Shown one piece after another: positions 1-9,770 of a stretch of 64,000 nucleotides of DNA. Location: assembly GCA_026075535.2 (NCBI GenBank), contig AP026539.1, positions 12,152,001 to 12,216,000 of the forward strand, in the 5' to 3' direction. The DNA is from Tricholoma matsutake. Lineage: Eukaryota > Basidiomycota > Agaricomycetes > Agaricales > Tricholomataceae. Every line of letters begins with the position of its first letter. Position 1 is the first letter of the stretch. The notes below the pieces were generated by a model. That model was given only the letters and a program-made list of their open reading frames with translations, was not told the origin of the DNA and did no database searches. The position numbers were made by a program, and so were the translations under genes.

Positions 1-1480
1 TCAGATGACCTTCGCTCCAGAAGGGTTATCCGCCCGCTCTGCCCAATGTGCTCACTCATCTGACCTTTCCAATATTCTGCCTGAGTATCACGAATTCACT
101 GATGTCTTTGATAAGACTAAAGCGGATACTCTTCCTCTGCATTGGTCCTATGACCTCAAGATAGAGACAGAAGACAACACTCCTCTGCCTCTGGGCTGCA
201 TGTATTCTCTCTCTCCCTCTGAATTAGAAGCCTTACGAGTCTTCATTAACAAAAACATCCGCTCAGGTTTCATCTGCCCTTCTAAGTCTCTGCATGGCGC
301 TCCAATCCTCTTTGTCAAGAAGAAGGATGGTAGTCTCCGACTCTGTGTTGACTACTGAGGACTCAATCGCCTTACGAAGAAAGACCGCTATCCCCTTCCT
401 CTCATTTCCGACCTCCTGGACTCTCCCTGAAAAGCCCGCTTGTTCACCAAGATAGACTTGCGCATGCTTATCACCTAGTCCACATCGCGGACAGTGACAA
501 ATAAAAAACTACTTTCCACACCTGCTATGGATCCTTTGAGTGGTTGGTGGTTGGTTCCCTTTGGACTCACTAATGTGCCTGCAGCATTCCAGCGATTTAT
601 GAATGACATCTTCAGCGACATGCTGGATGTTTGTGTCATCATGTACCTTGACAATATCCTGATCTATTCAGATGACAAGTCCCAGCATGGGGCTCATGTT
701 AAAGAAGTCCTCCGCCGTCTCTGGAGAAATGGACTTTACGCCTCTCCACAAAGATATGAGTTCCATAAAGACACCATTGAATATTTAGGTTTCATCCTTT
801 CACCGGATGGACTGCGGATGTCCGAGGATAAAGTCAAAACTGTGCTTGACTGGCCCAAGCCTAGAAAAGTTAAGGACATCCAATCCTTCTTAGGCTTTTG
901 CAATTTTTACCACCGTTTCATTAATGGCTATTCTGACATTGTCATCACACTTACCCACTTGATGCGGAAATCCGCACCTTGGGACTTCAACAAGAAGTGC
1001 TGCAACACCTTTGAAAGGCTCAAACAGAAATTCACCCATGCACCCATCTTAACTCAATGGGTACTGGACTCTCAGATGGTACTCGAAACGGATGCTTCTG
1101 ACTATGCCCTAGCGGCTATCCTTTCAGTTTACACTGCAGATGGAGAAATCCATCCAGTCACCTTTCATTCCCGCTCCTTCAACCCCGCTGAACTAAATTA
1201 CGACACACATGACAAGGAACTCTTGGCTATCTTTGAGGCCTTCAAACACTGGCGGCAATATTTCGAGGGTTCCGCAAACCCGGTTGATGTAGTCACCGAC
1301 CACAAAAATCTTGAGTACTTCAGCACTACTAAGTTGCTCACCCGCCGCCAGGCCCGCTGGTCTGAATACCTTTCCCAGTTCAATCTTGTCATTCTTTTCT
1401 GCCCTGGCAAATTAGGGGCCAAGCCAGATGCTCTCACTAGACGTTGGGACATCTACCACAAAGGGGGAAATAGTGACTTC
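1..1480 (+). pseudogene. Ty3/gypsy element G1: reverse transcriptase and RNase H (broken)
   Basis: This is the pol region of a Ty3/gypsy retrotransposon whose 5' part lies outside the window. The RT begins in the segment ending KKKDGSLRLCVDY (codons up to 355), continues as FGLTNVPAAFQRFMNDIF from about 560, and is followed by RNase H with DASDYALAAIL (about 1099) and DHKNLEYF (about 1300). The catalytic YLDD box reads YLDN near 645-660, so the second Asp is lost. The nucleotides fit CpG deamination on both strands (CTTGACAAT where CTCGACGAT would give the intact box). In-frame TGA codons at 356-358 and about 428 sit where the family has Arg, and a 1-nt deletion near 464 breaks the frame. The reading resumes in a long frame at 494-1939. 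The element cannot make active enzyme. RT, RNase H, integrase, chromodomain order is as in chromoviruses. Confidence 0.9.
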
Positions 1481-2760
1481 GCCTCCATAAACCCGACCAA
1501 CTTCCAACCTGTATTCACACAGGAACAACTCTCATCCTCCCTCCATGCCACTTATTTCACCACACCCATCCTTCGACAAGCAGTAATCATGGATGTTGAG
1601 AAACTTCACAGTGACATCTGCACCTCTCTACCCCTTGACCCCTTATCATCTGCACATCTTCCGACTCCTGTTGACCCCAACTGGACAATAGACGAGGCAG
1701 GTCTTCTCCACCACTTTGACCAGATTTATGTTCCGGACATCGCGGATCTTCACCTCAAGGTCCTTCAGTACAAACACGATCACATCCTCTCTGGCCACCT
1801 CGGACAAAACAAACCCAGCAGCTTGTCCACTGGGAATATGTCTGGCCAAACCTCTGCACCTTTGTGCAGGAATTCTGCAAATCCTGTACCACTTGCAAAA
1901 GATCCAAATCACCTCGACACAAGCCCTATGGGTTTCTAAAGCAACTTCTGGTTCCAGAATGACCTTGGAAATCCATCTCCATGGATTTCATTGAGCAACT
2001 ACCCGACTCCGATGGTCACACCACTATCCTGGTCATCGTTGACCGTCTCACCAAACAAGGCATCTTCATCCCAACTGTCAATGAAATCACAGCCCAAGAA
2101 CTAGCCAACCTATTCATCCTCCACATCTTCTCCAAGCATGGTGTTCCGTCACACATCACTTGCGACCGGGGATCTGAGTTTGTCTCCCATTTCTTCCACT
2201 CCCTCAGAAAAGCGCTCGACATGCAGATCCACTTCACTTCCAGTTATCACCTGCAAGGTGATGGTCAGACAGAATGACTAAACCAGACCTTGGAGCAGTA
2301 CCTCCGGATCTTCTGCAACTATCAGCAGGACAACTGGTCTCACCTCTTGCCCTTGAGAGAATTTGCCTACAACAATGCTCCTTCCACCTCTACAGGCGTA
2401 TCCCCTTTCTTTGCCAATAAAGGCTACCACGCAAACATTTCCGTGTTTCCAGAATGCGACTTAGCTTCACAGCGCGCCCGCAAGTTCATCGTTGACTTAG
2501 ACGACCTTCATCAGGAGCTTTGGAAACAGCTTGTGGCCGCTCAAGAGTGTTATCAAGGTCCTGCAGACAAACATCGGGTACCCACACCCGACTTCAACAT
2601 TGGTGATTTAGCATATGTCACTGCAGAAAATATCCGAACCACCTGTCCTTCCAAGAAACTTTCCAAAAAGCACCATGGCCCCTTCAAAATCATCGCCCGC
2701 CTGGGCACTCACTCAGTCACCCTGTGGCTCCCGGATCACATGCGGGCCATTCACCCTGTT
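1481..2760 (+). pseudogene. G1 integrase (broken)
   Basis: The integrase follows RNase H directly. The zinc-binding N-terminal region is visible as HHFDQIYVPD (about 1710) with HILSGHLGQN (about 1780). A frameshift near 1810 moves the CTTC part of the finger into another frame. The catalytic core starts at 1981 with MDFIEQLP, contains VDRLTKQG and CDRGSEFVSHF (second Asp region), and reaches DGQTE before a TGA at 2275-2277, where the family has DGQTERVNQ. The frame then continues from 2290 with the conserved RIFCNYQQDNW and FAYNNAPSTSTGVSPF. Another TGA, at about 1962-1964, replaces the Arg of a PERPW-like motif. Every stop is explained by CGA to TGA. The C-terminal part (GDLAYVTAENIRTTCPSKKL, HPVFHVSQLQ) is complete. 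Confidence 0.88.
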
Positions 2761-2829
2761 TTCCATGTCTCTCAACTACAGAAACACTCCCCGAACACAA
2801 TTCCAAATCGAGTACAACCTCCACCTCCT

Positions 2830-3057
2830 CCGATCACCATCGATGATGAGCTCGAATATGAAATTGCCGAAGTCCTTGACTCCAAAGTTGACAACCGACG
2901 TCGCTGCAAGATTCTCTACCTCATCTGATGGGAAGGTTACCAGGGAACTGATGAGGAAACCTCCTGGTTACCCGCTATGGAACTCGATCATGCTCAAGAA
3001 CTCCTTGTGGATTTTCACAGTCGCTACCCACAGAAACCCGGACCATTACCTGCTTAA
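2830..3057 (+). pseudogene. G1 chromodomain at the pol C-terminus
   Basis: After the integrase tail, the segment EYEIAEVLDSKVDN...CKILYLI*WEGYQGTDEETSWLP reads as a chromodomain. The TGA at 2926-2928 falls in the core strand, where chromodomains have Arg, Lys or His before WEGY. The reading continues to a natural stop at about 3055-3057 after HAQELLVDFHSRYP. Chromodomains in this position define the chromovirus clade of Ty3/gypsy elements, where they are thought to bind modified histone tails and guide integration to heterochromatin. Within about 85 bp a gene on the opposite strand ends. Confidence 0.85.
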
Positions 3058-3141
3058 AGTCTATTCACGTTACTTATTCACTCAGTCTGAACTCAGAAAC
3101 AAAATTCATTGAAAAAGTTTTTTTTTGGATCCAGCCAATCC

Positions 3142-4162
3142 CTACACTACCTCCTCTTCCCCCTCTCCAGCTTTGGCACCCTCTCCTCTGACTTCACTGC
3201 CTTCATCCGCTTCCCCATCTTCATCCTCTTCCCCATCCTTGTCCTCTTCCTCACCCTCACTCTCCTCCACGCTATCCACCTGCCTTTTCTCCAGGTATCG
3301 CTGAAAACCCACCCAGTCATCCCCAGACTGGCAGATCCCATGCCTTTCCCACCAGGACTCTTGTACTGCCCACTCCACTTCCTCCTTGGCCTTGTCATTC
3401 TCCCCCTCGATGCTTTCATCTGCCTCCCACTCCGGGTCCATTGCATCCTGGACCTCCTCCATTGACTCCCTCACCGCTGTCGCCACCTCCCCAAACCCTT
3501 TCCTCACCACCTTCACCAGCTGCCGCAGCAGCTCTGCCACCTCCCCGCTGTTTTCCACCGGGCCAGTTGTCCCCACTACGGACCTCGCCTGTTTTGCTGC
3601 AGGGGCCTCCTGCCCCTCCCACACTACCTCCTCGCACTTGTGTTTAACACACGTGCAATTATCACACACACGTCCTTTTGCACCCATTTTGAAGCACAAA
3701 ATTCTTTGATATTTGCACATAAGCCACTTGTCAGTCAGAGAACACTGAAAGGAAAACAACTATGCACCTTTTGCAGGGCAATGTGGCCTGCACCTGCACC
3801 AGACCCACTGACTCCTCTGACCCCACTCACGCCTTTGACTTGGCAATTTTCTTCTTCTTGGGGGACTTGCTCCCCTCGGCCTCATCTTCCAAACCCGTCA
3901 CTGCAGCCGCCCGCTTCTTCTCCGCTCATTTTGCAGCCAAAGCCTCTTTTTTCCACGCCGCTGCCTGGCATGCCTCCTCTGCCTTCACAGCCTCCTCTCC
4001 TGCCTTCTGTGCCTCCTGCATCCAACGCTCCTCCTCCCTTGCTGCTTCCTCCAATTCCCTCACCTCCCACTCCATCTGCTCCTTCATCTCCCGCTCCCTA
4101 TGTTTGTACTGAGCCTTCATTGCGGCCAGCTTGAGTTGAGCAGCACCTGCTGGGGGGGACAT
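3142..4162 (-). pseudogene. Antisense coiled-coil zinc-cluster gene inside G1
   Basis: This gene runs against pol, between the end of pol and the polypurine tract and 3' LTR of G1. It starts at 4162 (MSPPAGAAQLKLAAMKAQYK). It continues as a Lys/Glu/Ala-rich coiled coil (EEAAREEERWMQEAQKAGEE) and reaches a TGA at 3926-3928 where an Arg is expected. A short basic stretch and a CKRC motif follow. An intron-like interruption near 3740-3775 leads to CDNCTCVKHKCE (CxxC-x6-C) at about 3625-3660. The C-terminal half is long and very acidic (many EGE, EDE, DGEED). I recognise the layout (coiled coil, two short Cys clusters, acidic tail) from abundant Agaricomycete hypothetical proteins. Function is unknown; the Cys clusters suggest zinc binding and perhaps DNA binding. 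Compare the gene at 52506-53785. Confidence 0.72.
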
Positions 4163-4280
4163 GTTATAGGTGATGGGAGTAGGAAGTCAACAAAAATATT
4201 TTCAACCAATTGCCATATTTGGAATTTTCAACCAACTTCCCCATTCGGACTCAAACCCTCACGTGCCTCGTAGGCTCAGC

Positions 4281-4296
4281 ACTAAGGGGGAAATAC
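4281..4296 (+). other. G1 polypurine tract
   Basis: A purine-rich run, ACTAAGGGGGAAATAC, lies immediately upstream of the TGTC that opens the 3' LTR. This is the expected plus-strand primer site of an LTR retrotransposon. Its position shows that the antisense zinc-cluster gene lies inside the retrotransposon rather than beside it. Confidence 0.7.
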
Positions 4297-4855
4297 TGTC
4301 AAGAACTGTTCCTCGCCCGATCGGAACCCGCATCCGTCCAATCCTTTTCTGCCCCTCAAACCCAATTTTGTCTACACCTCCCGATTTCATTCCCGGCCGC
4401 CTTGCACTGCCCACACTGCTGTGCACCAGGCTGCCTTGTACAGCATCCATGGCTGCCTTTCCAAGGCTGCCATCTCTATTGCAAATTCAACTGCAGGTTC
4501 CTGTGCAGCTCCCACTAGTTAATTTATCTATGCAGTCGAGACACTGTGATAGTCTTTGTTCCTGTTCTGCATTATTCTGGACTACAGTATTTAAGCTTAG
4601 TTAGTTTCGCCTTGTACTCCTCAGTTTGTATATCGACATAGACTCGACTTTAAACTTGTCAATCCAAATCTCATTCTACTCCTACCTCCATCCTCTAAGA
4701 GTCTGAACTCCATTCGACTCAACCTCTAGCCTCCCTCTGAAGTTCTAACCTCCCCTGAACTTAATCTAAGTCCCTTCGTACTCCTTCCCACATTTACCCG
4801 CATCCGCCACACTTTCCCGCTCCTACCTCTAAACCCTCAACTTGAAATTAGGACA
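4297..4855 (+). mobile_element. G1 3' LTR
   Basis: The LTR starts with TGTCAAGAACTG directly after the polypurine tract and probably ends at GACA (4852-4855), giving a short TGTC/GACA inverted repeat. It contains a TATTTAAG-like box near 4590 and a pyrimidine-rich U5-like part. The 5' LTR lies outside the window, so the end cannot be confirmed by comparison. The bases after it (CCAGA, 4856-4860) would be one copy of the 5-bp target duplication. Confidence 0.65.
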
Positions 4856-5389
4856 CCAGACGAGGTGAAGGGTGCAGCTTCTTACAAGCTGAAGCCAAAT
4901 CCTTTCCATTTCCCCTCCTGCAGAATCTGCATTGACCCGACAAACTCCCACTATCATCACCTGCAGTGTCCAGTCAGATTCCGAAGCGGCCTTTAGGATC
5001 AGTTCTTAACACACACCAACAAGTGCTCAGCAAGATCAGCAAGATCGAGCAATCCATCCACAATGGCCTTTGGGACCAAAGTATCAACACCATGATGAAG
5101 GAAAGAAAATCAGCCCTTGTGAGTGGATTGGCATGCTATCAGATCAATGATGCACTTACCAATTGTAGAAAACATTATTTGCCTGGCAAAGAGAGGTTCT
5201 CACAGAGGATGTGCAGGCCGTCTTCTGGGCCGATGCCTTTTTGTGGGGATTTGTGGTAGCATGGTCAAAGTCAGACAGGACAGGGGACCAGAAGTTTATT
5301 GAAGGTCAACTGAGGGCAATGAAGACCTTCGACAAGAAAAAGGGCATAACAGGTCCTGTGTACACATTGGCTGGACCAATGGCAGCGGC

Positions 5390-5670
5390 AATGGCAGTTG
5401 GAATGGCAAGGACAGGTGGAATGGCCATGGCAGCGGGAATGGGAATGGCAGCGGGAAAGGGAACAGCAGTGGGAAAGGGACAGCAGCGGGACAGGGAATG
5501 GCAGCGGGAATGGGAATGGCAGCAGGAATGGCACTGGCACTGGCACCGGCCAAGAAAGTGGGGACAGCAGCGGCAACGACAGGGACGGCAGTGGCAGAGA
5601 AAGGAAGAGTGGCAGGGGCAAAGGCACGAGGAGCAGCAGTGGCAATGGTAGCAGCAACACCGACACCAAC
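5390..5670 (+). repeat. Degenerate hexanucleotide tract (GGCAAT, GGCAGC, GGAATG) in gene A
   Basis: About 280 bp of imperfect six-base units such as GGCAGCGGGAATGGGAATGG. In frame it encodes alternating Gly/Met/Ala dipeptides. The same family of hexamers recurs in genes B, C and D and in the KDZ terminus. Confidence 0.75.
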
Positions 5671-6613
5671 AAGGATAGAAGTGGCACCAGCACCAGCCAA
5701 GATGTGGGCCCAACCAGAAGCAGACTTCCAGCCCCAGCCCAGTGACCAATGCTGCCAGCAATCACAGTGAGACCCAGGCCGTGAGAGGTGCAGAGTAGCG
5801 GGGGATTGGAGGAGGATTTTGATGAGGAGATGGAGAGCGATGCCGGTGCCAATCCCAGGATGGAGCGGAAGCAGCACAACGCAGCAAGGGCGGCACGAGG
5901 AGCACCCCAGCAAGGGAGTTTGTGAACAACACCGTGTGCATGATGTGTCAGGCTTAGGTGTGAGTGTTGGGAGCAGGTGAATGGGAAAACGGCCTGCTAC
6001 TTCTGTGGGAAAGGGAAAGTTCAGTGCAATCCAGAGGATGTGGATCGAGTGCCAAGAACCAAGAAAGCAAAAGGATCAGCAAGAAGAAAAGCAAAGAAGG
6101 CACAATTTTCCAGTGAAGACAGTGGAGAGGAATCATCTAGGTGGTTCCCTGCAAGCCAAAAAAGAAAATCCAAAGGTTAGTTCTTCCATATCATGACACA
6201 TAAAACCACTAACATGTATACCCATAGCTGTGGAAGAGGATATCGACATGGCCAATCCCAAGCCTGAGCCGACTGCCCTCCCTGCCCTGACTCCCTACCC
6301 CTCTGCAAGTGACTATGCCACCTTCACTGGATGTCTATACCAACTGGAGGAAGACATGTACAAGCATGCACGGTGGAATGAAGAGTCATTCCAAGAGTCC
6401 CGACTCCACATACAAGAACTCTGGGAGATGGTCAACTTGCTTCAAAACAGAGTGAGCGACATTGAAGGATACTTTGGATTGCAGGAGGGTGCACAGCCCA
6501 TTACATTGTACAATGGTTACATGGCTGGGCAGGTGGTTCGCCTTGAGAGGACTCCAAGCAGGAGGGCAGAGGTGGATTGGGAAGAAATGACAGATGCCAA
6601 GGAAGGCGATGCC

Positions 6614-6775
6614 GCTCCTGCTCCCACTCCTGTTCCTGCTCCCGGTCCCAGTCCTGCTCCTGCTCCTGCTCCTGCCCCTGCCCCTGCTCCTGCTCCTGCT
6701 CCTGCCCCTGCTCCTGCCCCAACTCCTGCTCCCACTCCCATTGCCGCTCCCATTGCCGCTGCCGGCGACAAAGAT
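6614..6775 (+). repeat. Pro-Ala repeat (CCTGCT hexamers) in gene A exon 3
   Basis: About 160 bp of CCTGCTCC/CCTGCC units encoding about 25 Pro-Ala pairs, ending in IAAPIAAAGD. It is a low-complexity linker after the coiled coil. Confidence 0.8.
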
Positions 6776-7234
6776 GAACAGATGGCAGAACTGGTTGAGG
6801 AGGGGGGATTTTTCAAGGATAACAATGTGCCTGAGCATGGTGAGGAGGGACTGGCTGTGCCAGAAGAGGTGACGGGGGAAGCATCCTTGGCTGGCGCCCC
6901 CCCCATCCAATTTATTCTGGCCACACCACAGGATTCTCAAGAAATGGTACAGCCCACAACATCAATGGCCCCACCACTCCCTCTCCTCTTCCCCCTAATG
7001 TCACTCGCTGATCCTGAGCCTGCCACCCTGGCATTGGCACTTACCCCAGCAGTTAATGTAATCACCTCACCCTGGCCCTCCCCTCCCCCTGCACAGCTGC
7101 GCCGATCCTCATGCAGGCTGACCCCTGGTCCATCTGGACTACGTTCCAGAAGTACCACCCCTCAGCCGAACCCAAGGAAGAGAGCAGGAAAATCTGAGGA
7201 CAGAGGGGAGATGAAGCAAGGCAGAAAAGAATAG

Positions 7235-7407
7235 ATGTGATTCAGCATGTACATAAAAGTTGGACTATCTTTTTTTTCACATTACATAGTGTTTTATTTG
7301 TAAATCTATGCAGCAAATTTCACTTTTTTAATTCTCTGTCTCCTCCCAACAGCCTGGGTTGAAATGGCTTCCTGCTGTGCAAGGTCATCAGTTGTCCTTC
7401 AGATAGG
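7235..7407. other. Short convergent intergenic region between genes A and B
   Basis: This AT-rich stretch has no ORF. It lies between the 3' ends of gene A (+) and gene B (-) and probably holds both 3' untranslated regions. Confidence 0.5.
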
Positions 7408-9642
7408 TCATGCTCGTGCGGAGGATGGATTTGCTGCCGATCCTGATGTTGCCATTGCTGATCGTACTTTTGCCATTGCCGATGTTGGTGTTTCCATTGC
7501 CGATCCTACTGGTGCCATTGCTGATATTGGTGTTGCCATTGCTGATCCTAGTGGTGCCGTTGCCGATATTGGTGTTGCCATTCCCAATCTTATAGTTGCT
7601 GTTGCCAATATTGGTGCTGCTGTTCCCAATATTGATGTTGCCATTGCCGATATTGGTGTTGCCATTGCTGATATTGGTGTTGCCATTGCCCATGCCACTG
7701 TTGCTGTTCCAGATCCCACTAACGCTGCTAAAGCCCTGGCCCTTGCAATAGGATGCTCCATCCGATTTCCCCCTAAAAGTGATTGAGGCTTAGGGAATTG
7801 TGAGCTCTCTTGAGGTATATCCAACAGAAATGGATCAATTGGGCATGGGGGATCATTTACAATGGCATTTCCAGCTGATCCAGGCATGATGTATCTCATG
7901 TAAATGTGTCGAGGAACGAGATATTCTGGTTCACCATCACTAGGACCATTAATTGGCTGTGGTTGAGTGACACCAACCATGCAGAGGCTGTCCATTGTCA
8001 TTTGATCCACTTGGACATATTGTGATTCAGTTGTAACAGAATTTGGTTGAGGATCAGGATCAACATCATCATTTCTTTGGCCCCTGCAGTTTGCAGACAG
8101 CAGTTCAGCATCGACATCAGCATCGGCAATGGCCCCGAGCTCGGTGCCGCTCTGAGGATCAGGATCGTGATTTCTTTGCCCCCTGCATTTGGAAATGTGT
8201 CGGGAGGGTGAAGGGTTATTCAAATCATTCGGATAGTGTGCAGGAGCCACACTCCCATCCATGGCTCTGATCGCTTTGAACCGGAATGCTCTTTCAGGGC
8301 CCTGTACTATTTGTCACTGCAGAACATGGTCAAAGAAGTCTTCTATGATACTCTTGTGCATGTTCCATGGGTCTCTGATTTTGAACCTAGCTGGGAGATA
8401 TTCCAGACTGATAAATGATGATGTCCAATTTGCAATTGCTTTGAATGGGATATGGCAACTATGACCATTGTTTGCTAGTTCTGCAGGAGATGAGTAACAG
8501 TTTGTGGAATAGGAAGTCAACATACTGTAATGCTGGCCAACATACAACATAAACCATTCTTCCAGCTCTTTTTTCTTGAATTGTGATCCTTTCCATGATG
8601 TGGGAAGGATTGGGAAGCCATTGTTAGTCATTGTTAATTGGGTTAGTGTTGCATTATGTTGCATTGCCGACCTTGAAGCAAGGTGTGATGGGCGTGAAAA
8701 TGGGTGTAAAAACTTGATATAACTCATAAAGTTTCACTTCAGTTCAGTTACTTGATCATGATACGTGTCCAGAAACAATTGTGCAGGGGTGGCTATCAGA
8801 GAGGCAACATTTTTGTGACTGGAGTCGGCATTGGCATTGGCATCACATTGGCAGTAAATGATTTGAGGACTCATGCATCAACAACCATCAAACCATTAGG
8901 TGCAGTATAGGCTGTAAATGTCACAGACAACACCCCCATTTCCTGCCACTGTTGTTGTGCATTCTCCACCACATGTTTAAGGAGGTATTTGTCTGCTAGA
9001 CTGTGAAATGTTTGTTATGTCTGGCAATGGCAATGGCAATGGCATCGGCTTCAACTTACACTTGCTTCATCTGCTCAGGATATCCTTCCTGCATCATTTT
9101 CTCCTGTTCAACTTCAAGGATGGCTTTCTCCTCTGCATTCATGGTGTCGAAAACATGCTTGATACCTGGCAGTCAAACTTGGAACCATCCTGGTGTACTT
9201 GTGGTGGCGTCCTCAACACCTAACAGGTTTGTGATCTGTTGGAAAACTTGGTCCCGGTACAAGCTCCAAATGACTTCTGACCACTTTACTTTGAAGTGGT
9301 TCGATTTCTGTGAGAGGCCTTTGGTCATTCGCCAGTTGTTGGAAAGCCAGGTTCTTAGTTCCTGGCGATGTGATCAATAATACAACCTTCACATGCTTGT
9401 GAGTTTACCTTGGCATGAATGCGACTCTCCTCCTCATCCACAGGGGCCCTGTCAATTGATGCCCAGTAGTTGAATATTGCTGGGAGGATGTCGCACTTGA
9501 GTATTTGCAATTGGCCAGCTTTCGATTCCTGCAATTGGAATGCAACTTTATAAGGCTCAATGATCTTCCACTCTTCAACCGTATATCTGCTTCCCTTCCA
9601 GTACTGTCTCAACCGCGGGTTCTCTGATGGCTCAGATGGCAT
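7408..9642 (-). pseudogene. Gene B: companion gene of the KDZ transposase, divergent from it
   Basis: Minus-strand gene, start at 9642 (MPSEPSENPRLRQYWKGSRY). After a frameshift near 9365 the reading continues as ELRTWLSNNW, KVKWSEVIW, LLGVEDATTSTPGWFQV, IKHVFDTMNAEEKAILEVE and QEGYPEQMKQ, then NGFPILPTSWKGSQFKKKEL and FISLEYLPARFKIRDPWNM (8314-8727). The C-terminal part (8262-7408) has a low-complexity Ala/Met/Pro/Thr tract coded by GCCATTGCC-type hexamers. TGA codons replace Arg after GWFQV (about 9172) and within ELK*NFMSY (about 8730). I recognise the AEEK...A...GYP...Q pattern from hypothetical proteins that often neighbour KDZ transposases in mushroom genomes. Function unknown. Only 128 bp separate its start from that of the transposase. 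Confidence 0.65.
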
Positions 9643-9770
9643 TGGGGGGGACTGATGTGAAGGAAAGAATCATTCTTGTCATTGACATAAAACATATCAT
9701 CAACACGAGGATCACACAAGGTCGATAGTACAATACCCCCATCAATAATTGGGTGTCATTGTGACTCATC
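9643..9770. promoter_or_regulatory. Probable bidirectional promoter between genes B and C
   Basis: The 128 bp between two divergent start codons (9642 minus, 9771 plus) has no ORF. By position it should hold the promoters of both genes. No TATA element or operator is clear by eye, so this is inferred from geometry. Confidence 0.4.

Larger units (their letters stand above)
4966..7234 (+). pseudogene. Gene A: zinc-cluster, low-complexity and coiled-coil protein of the KDZ transposon
   Basis: Three exons. Exon 1 (from 4966, MSSQIPKR) holds QVLSKISKIEQSIHNGLWDQ. Intron 1 is 5119-5168 (GTGAGT...TAG). Exon 2 starts with KTLFAWQREVLTEDVQAVF and FLWGFVVAW, then runs through an Ala/Gly/Met-rich region coded by imperfect GGCAAT/GGCAGC hexamers (5395-5660). 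It ends in a Cys cluster, CYFCGKGKVQC, followed by a basic patch. Intron 2 is 6176-6227 (GTTAGT...CTAAC...TAG). Exon 3 carries a predicted coiled coil (LYQLEEDMYKHARWNEESF, about 6340-6480), a long Pro-Ala repeat (6614-6770) and an Ala/Pro/Ser tail. A stop at about 5955 and frameshifts in the repeats break it. The layout is confirmed by a second copy at 43842-44940 with both introns in the same places. Function is unknown; zinc or DNA binding is inferred from the Cys cluster and basic patch. Confidence 0.7.

Noticed and set aside
5271..5913. Two long minus-strand ORFs (about 200 codons) opposite gene A
   Set aside because: They are shadows of the hexamer tract (Leu/Pro/Ser/Cys-only composition) and have no start context or motif; gene A on the plus strand has introns and a second copy.
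6386..6940. Minus-strand ORF rich in Arg-Ser and Gly-Ser
   Set aside because: Antisense of the Pro-Ala repeat of gene A; its composition follows from CCTGCT units.
7364..7786. Plus-strand ORF with repeated ADIGVAIAD text
   Set aside because: It is the complement of the low-complexity C-terminus of gene B; the minus frame continues into conserved text, the plus frame does not.
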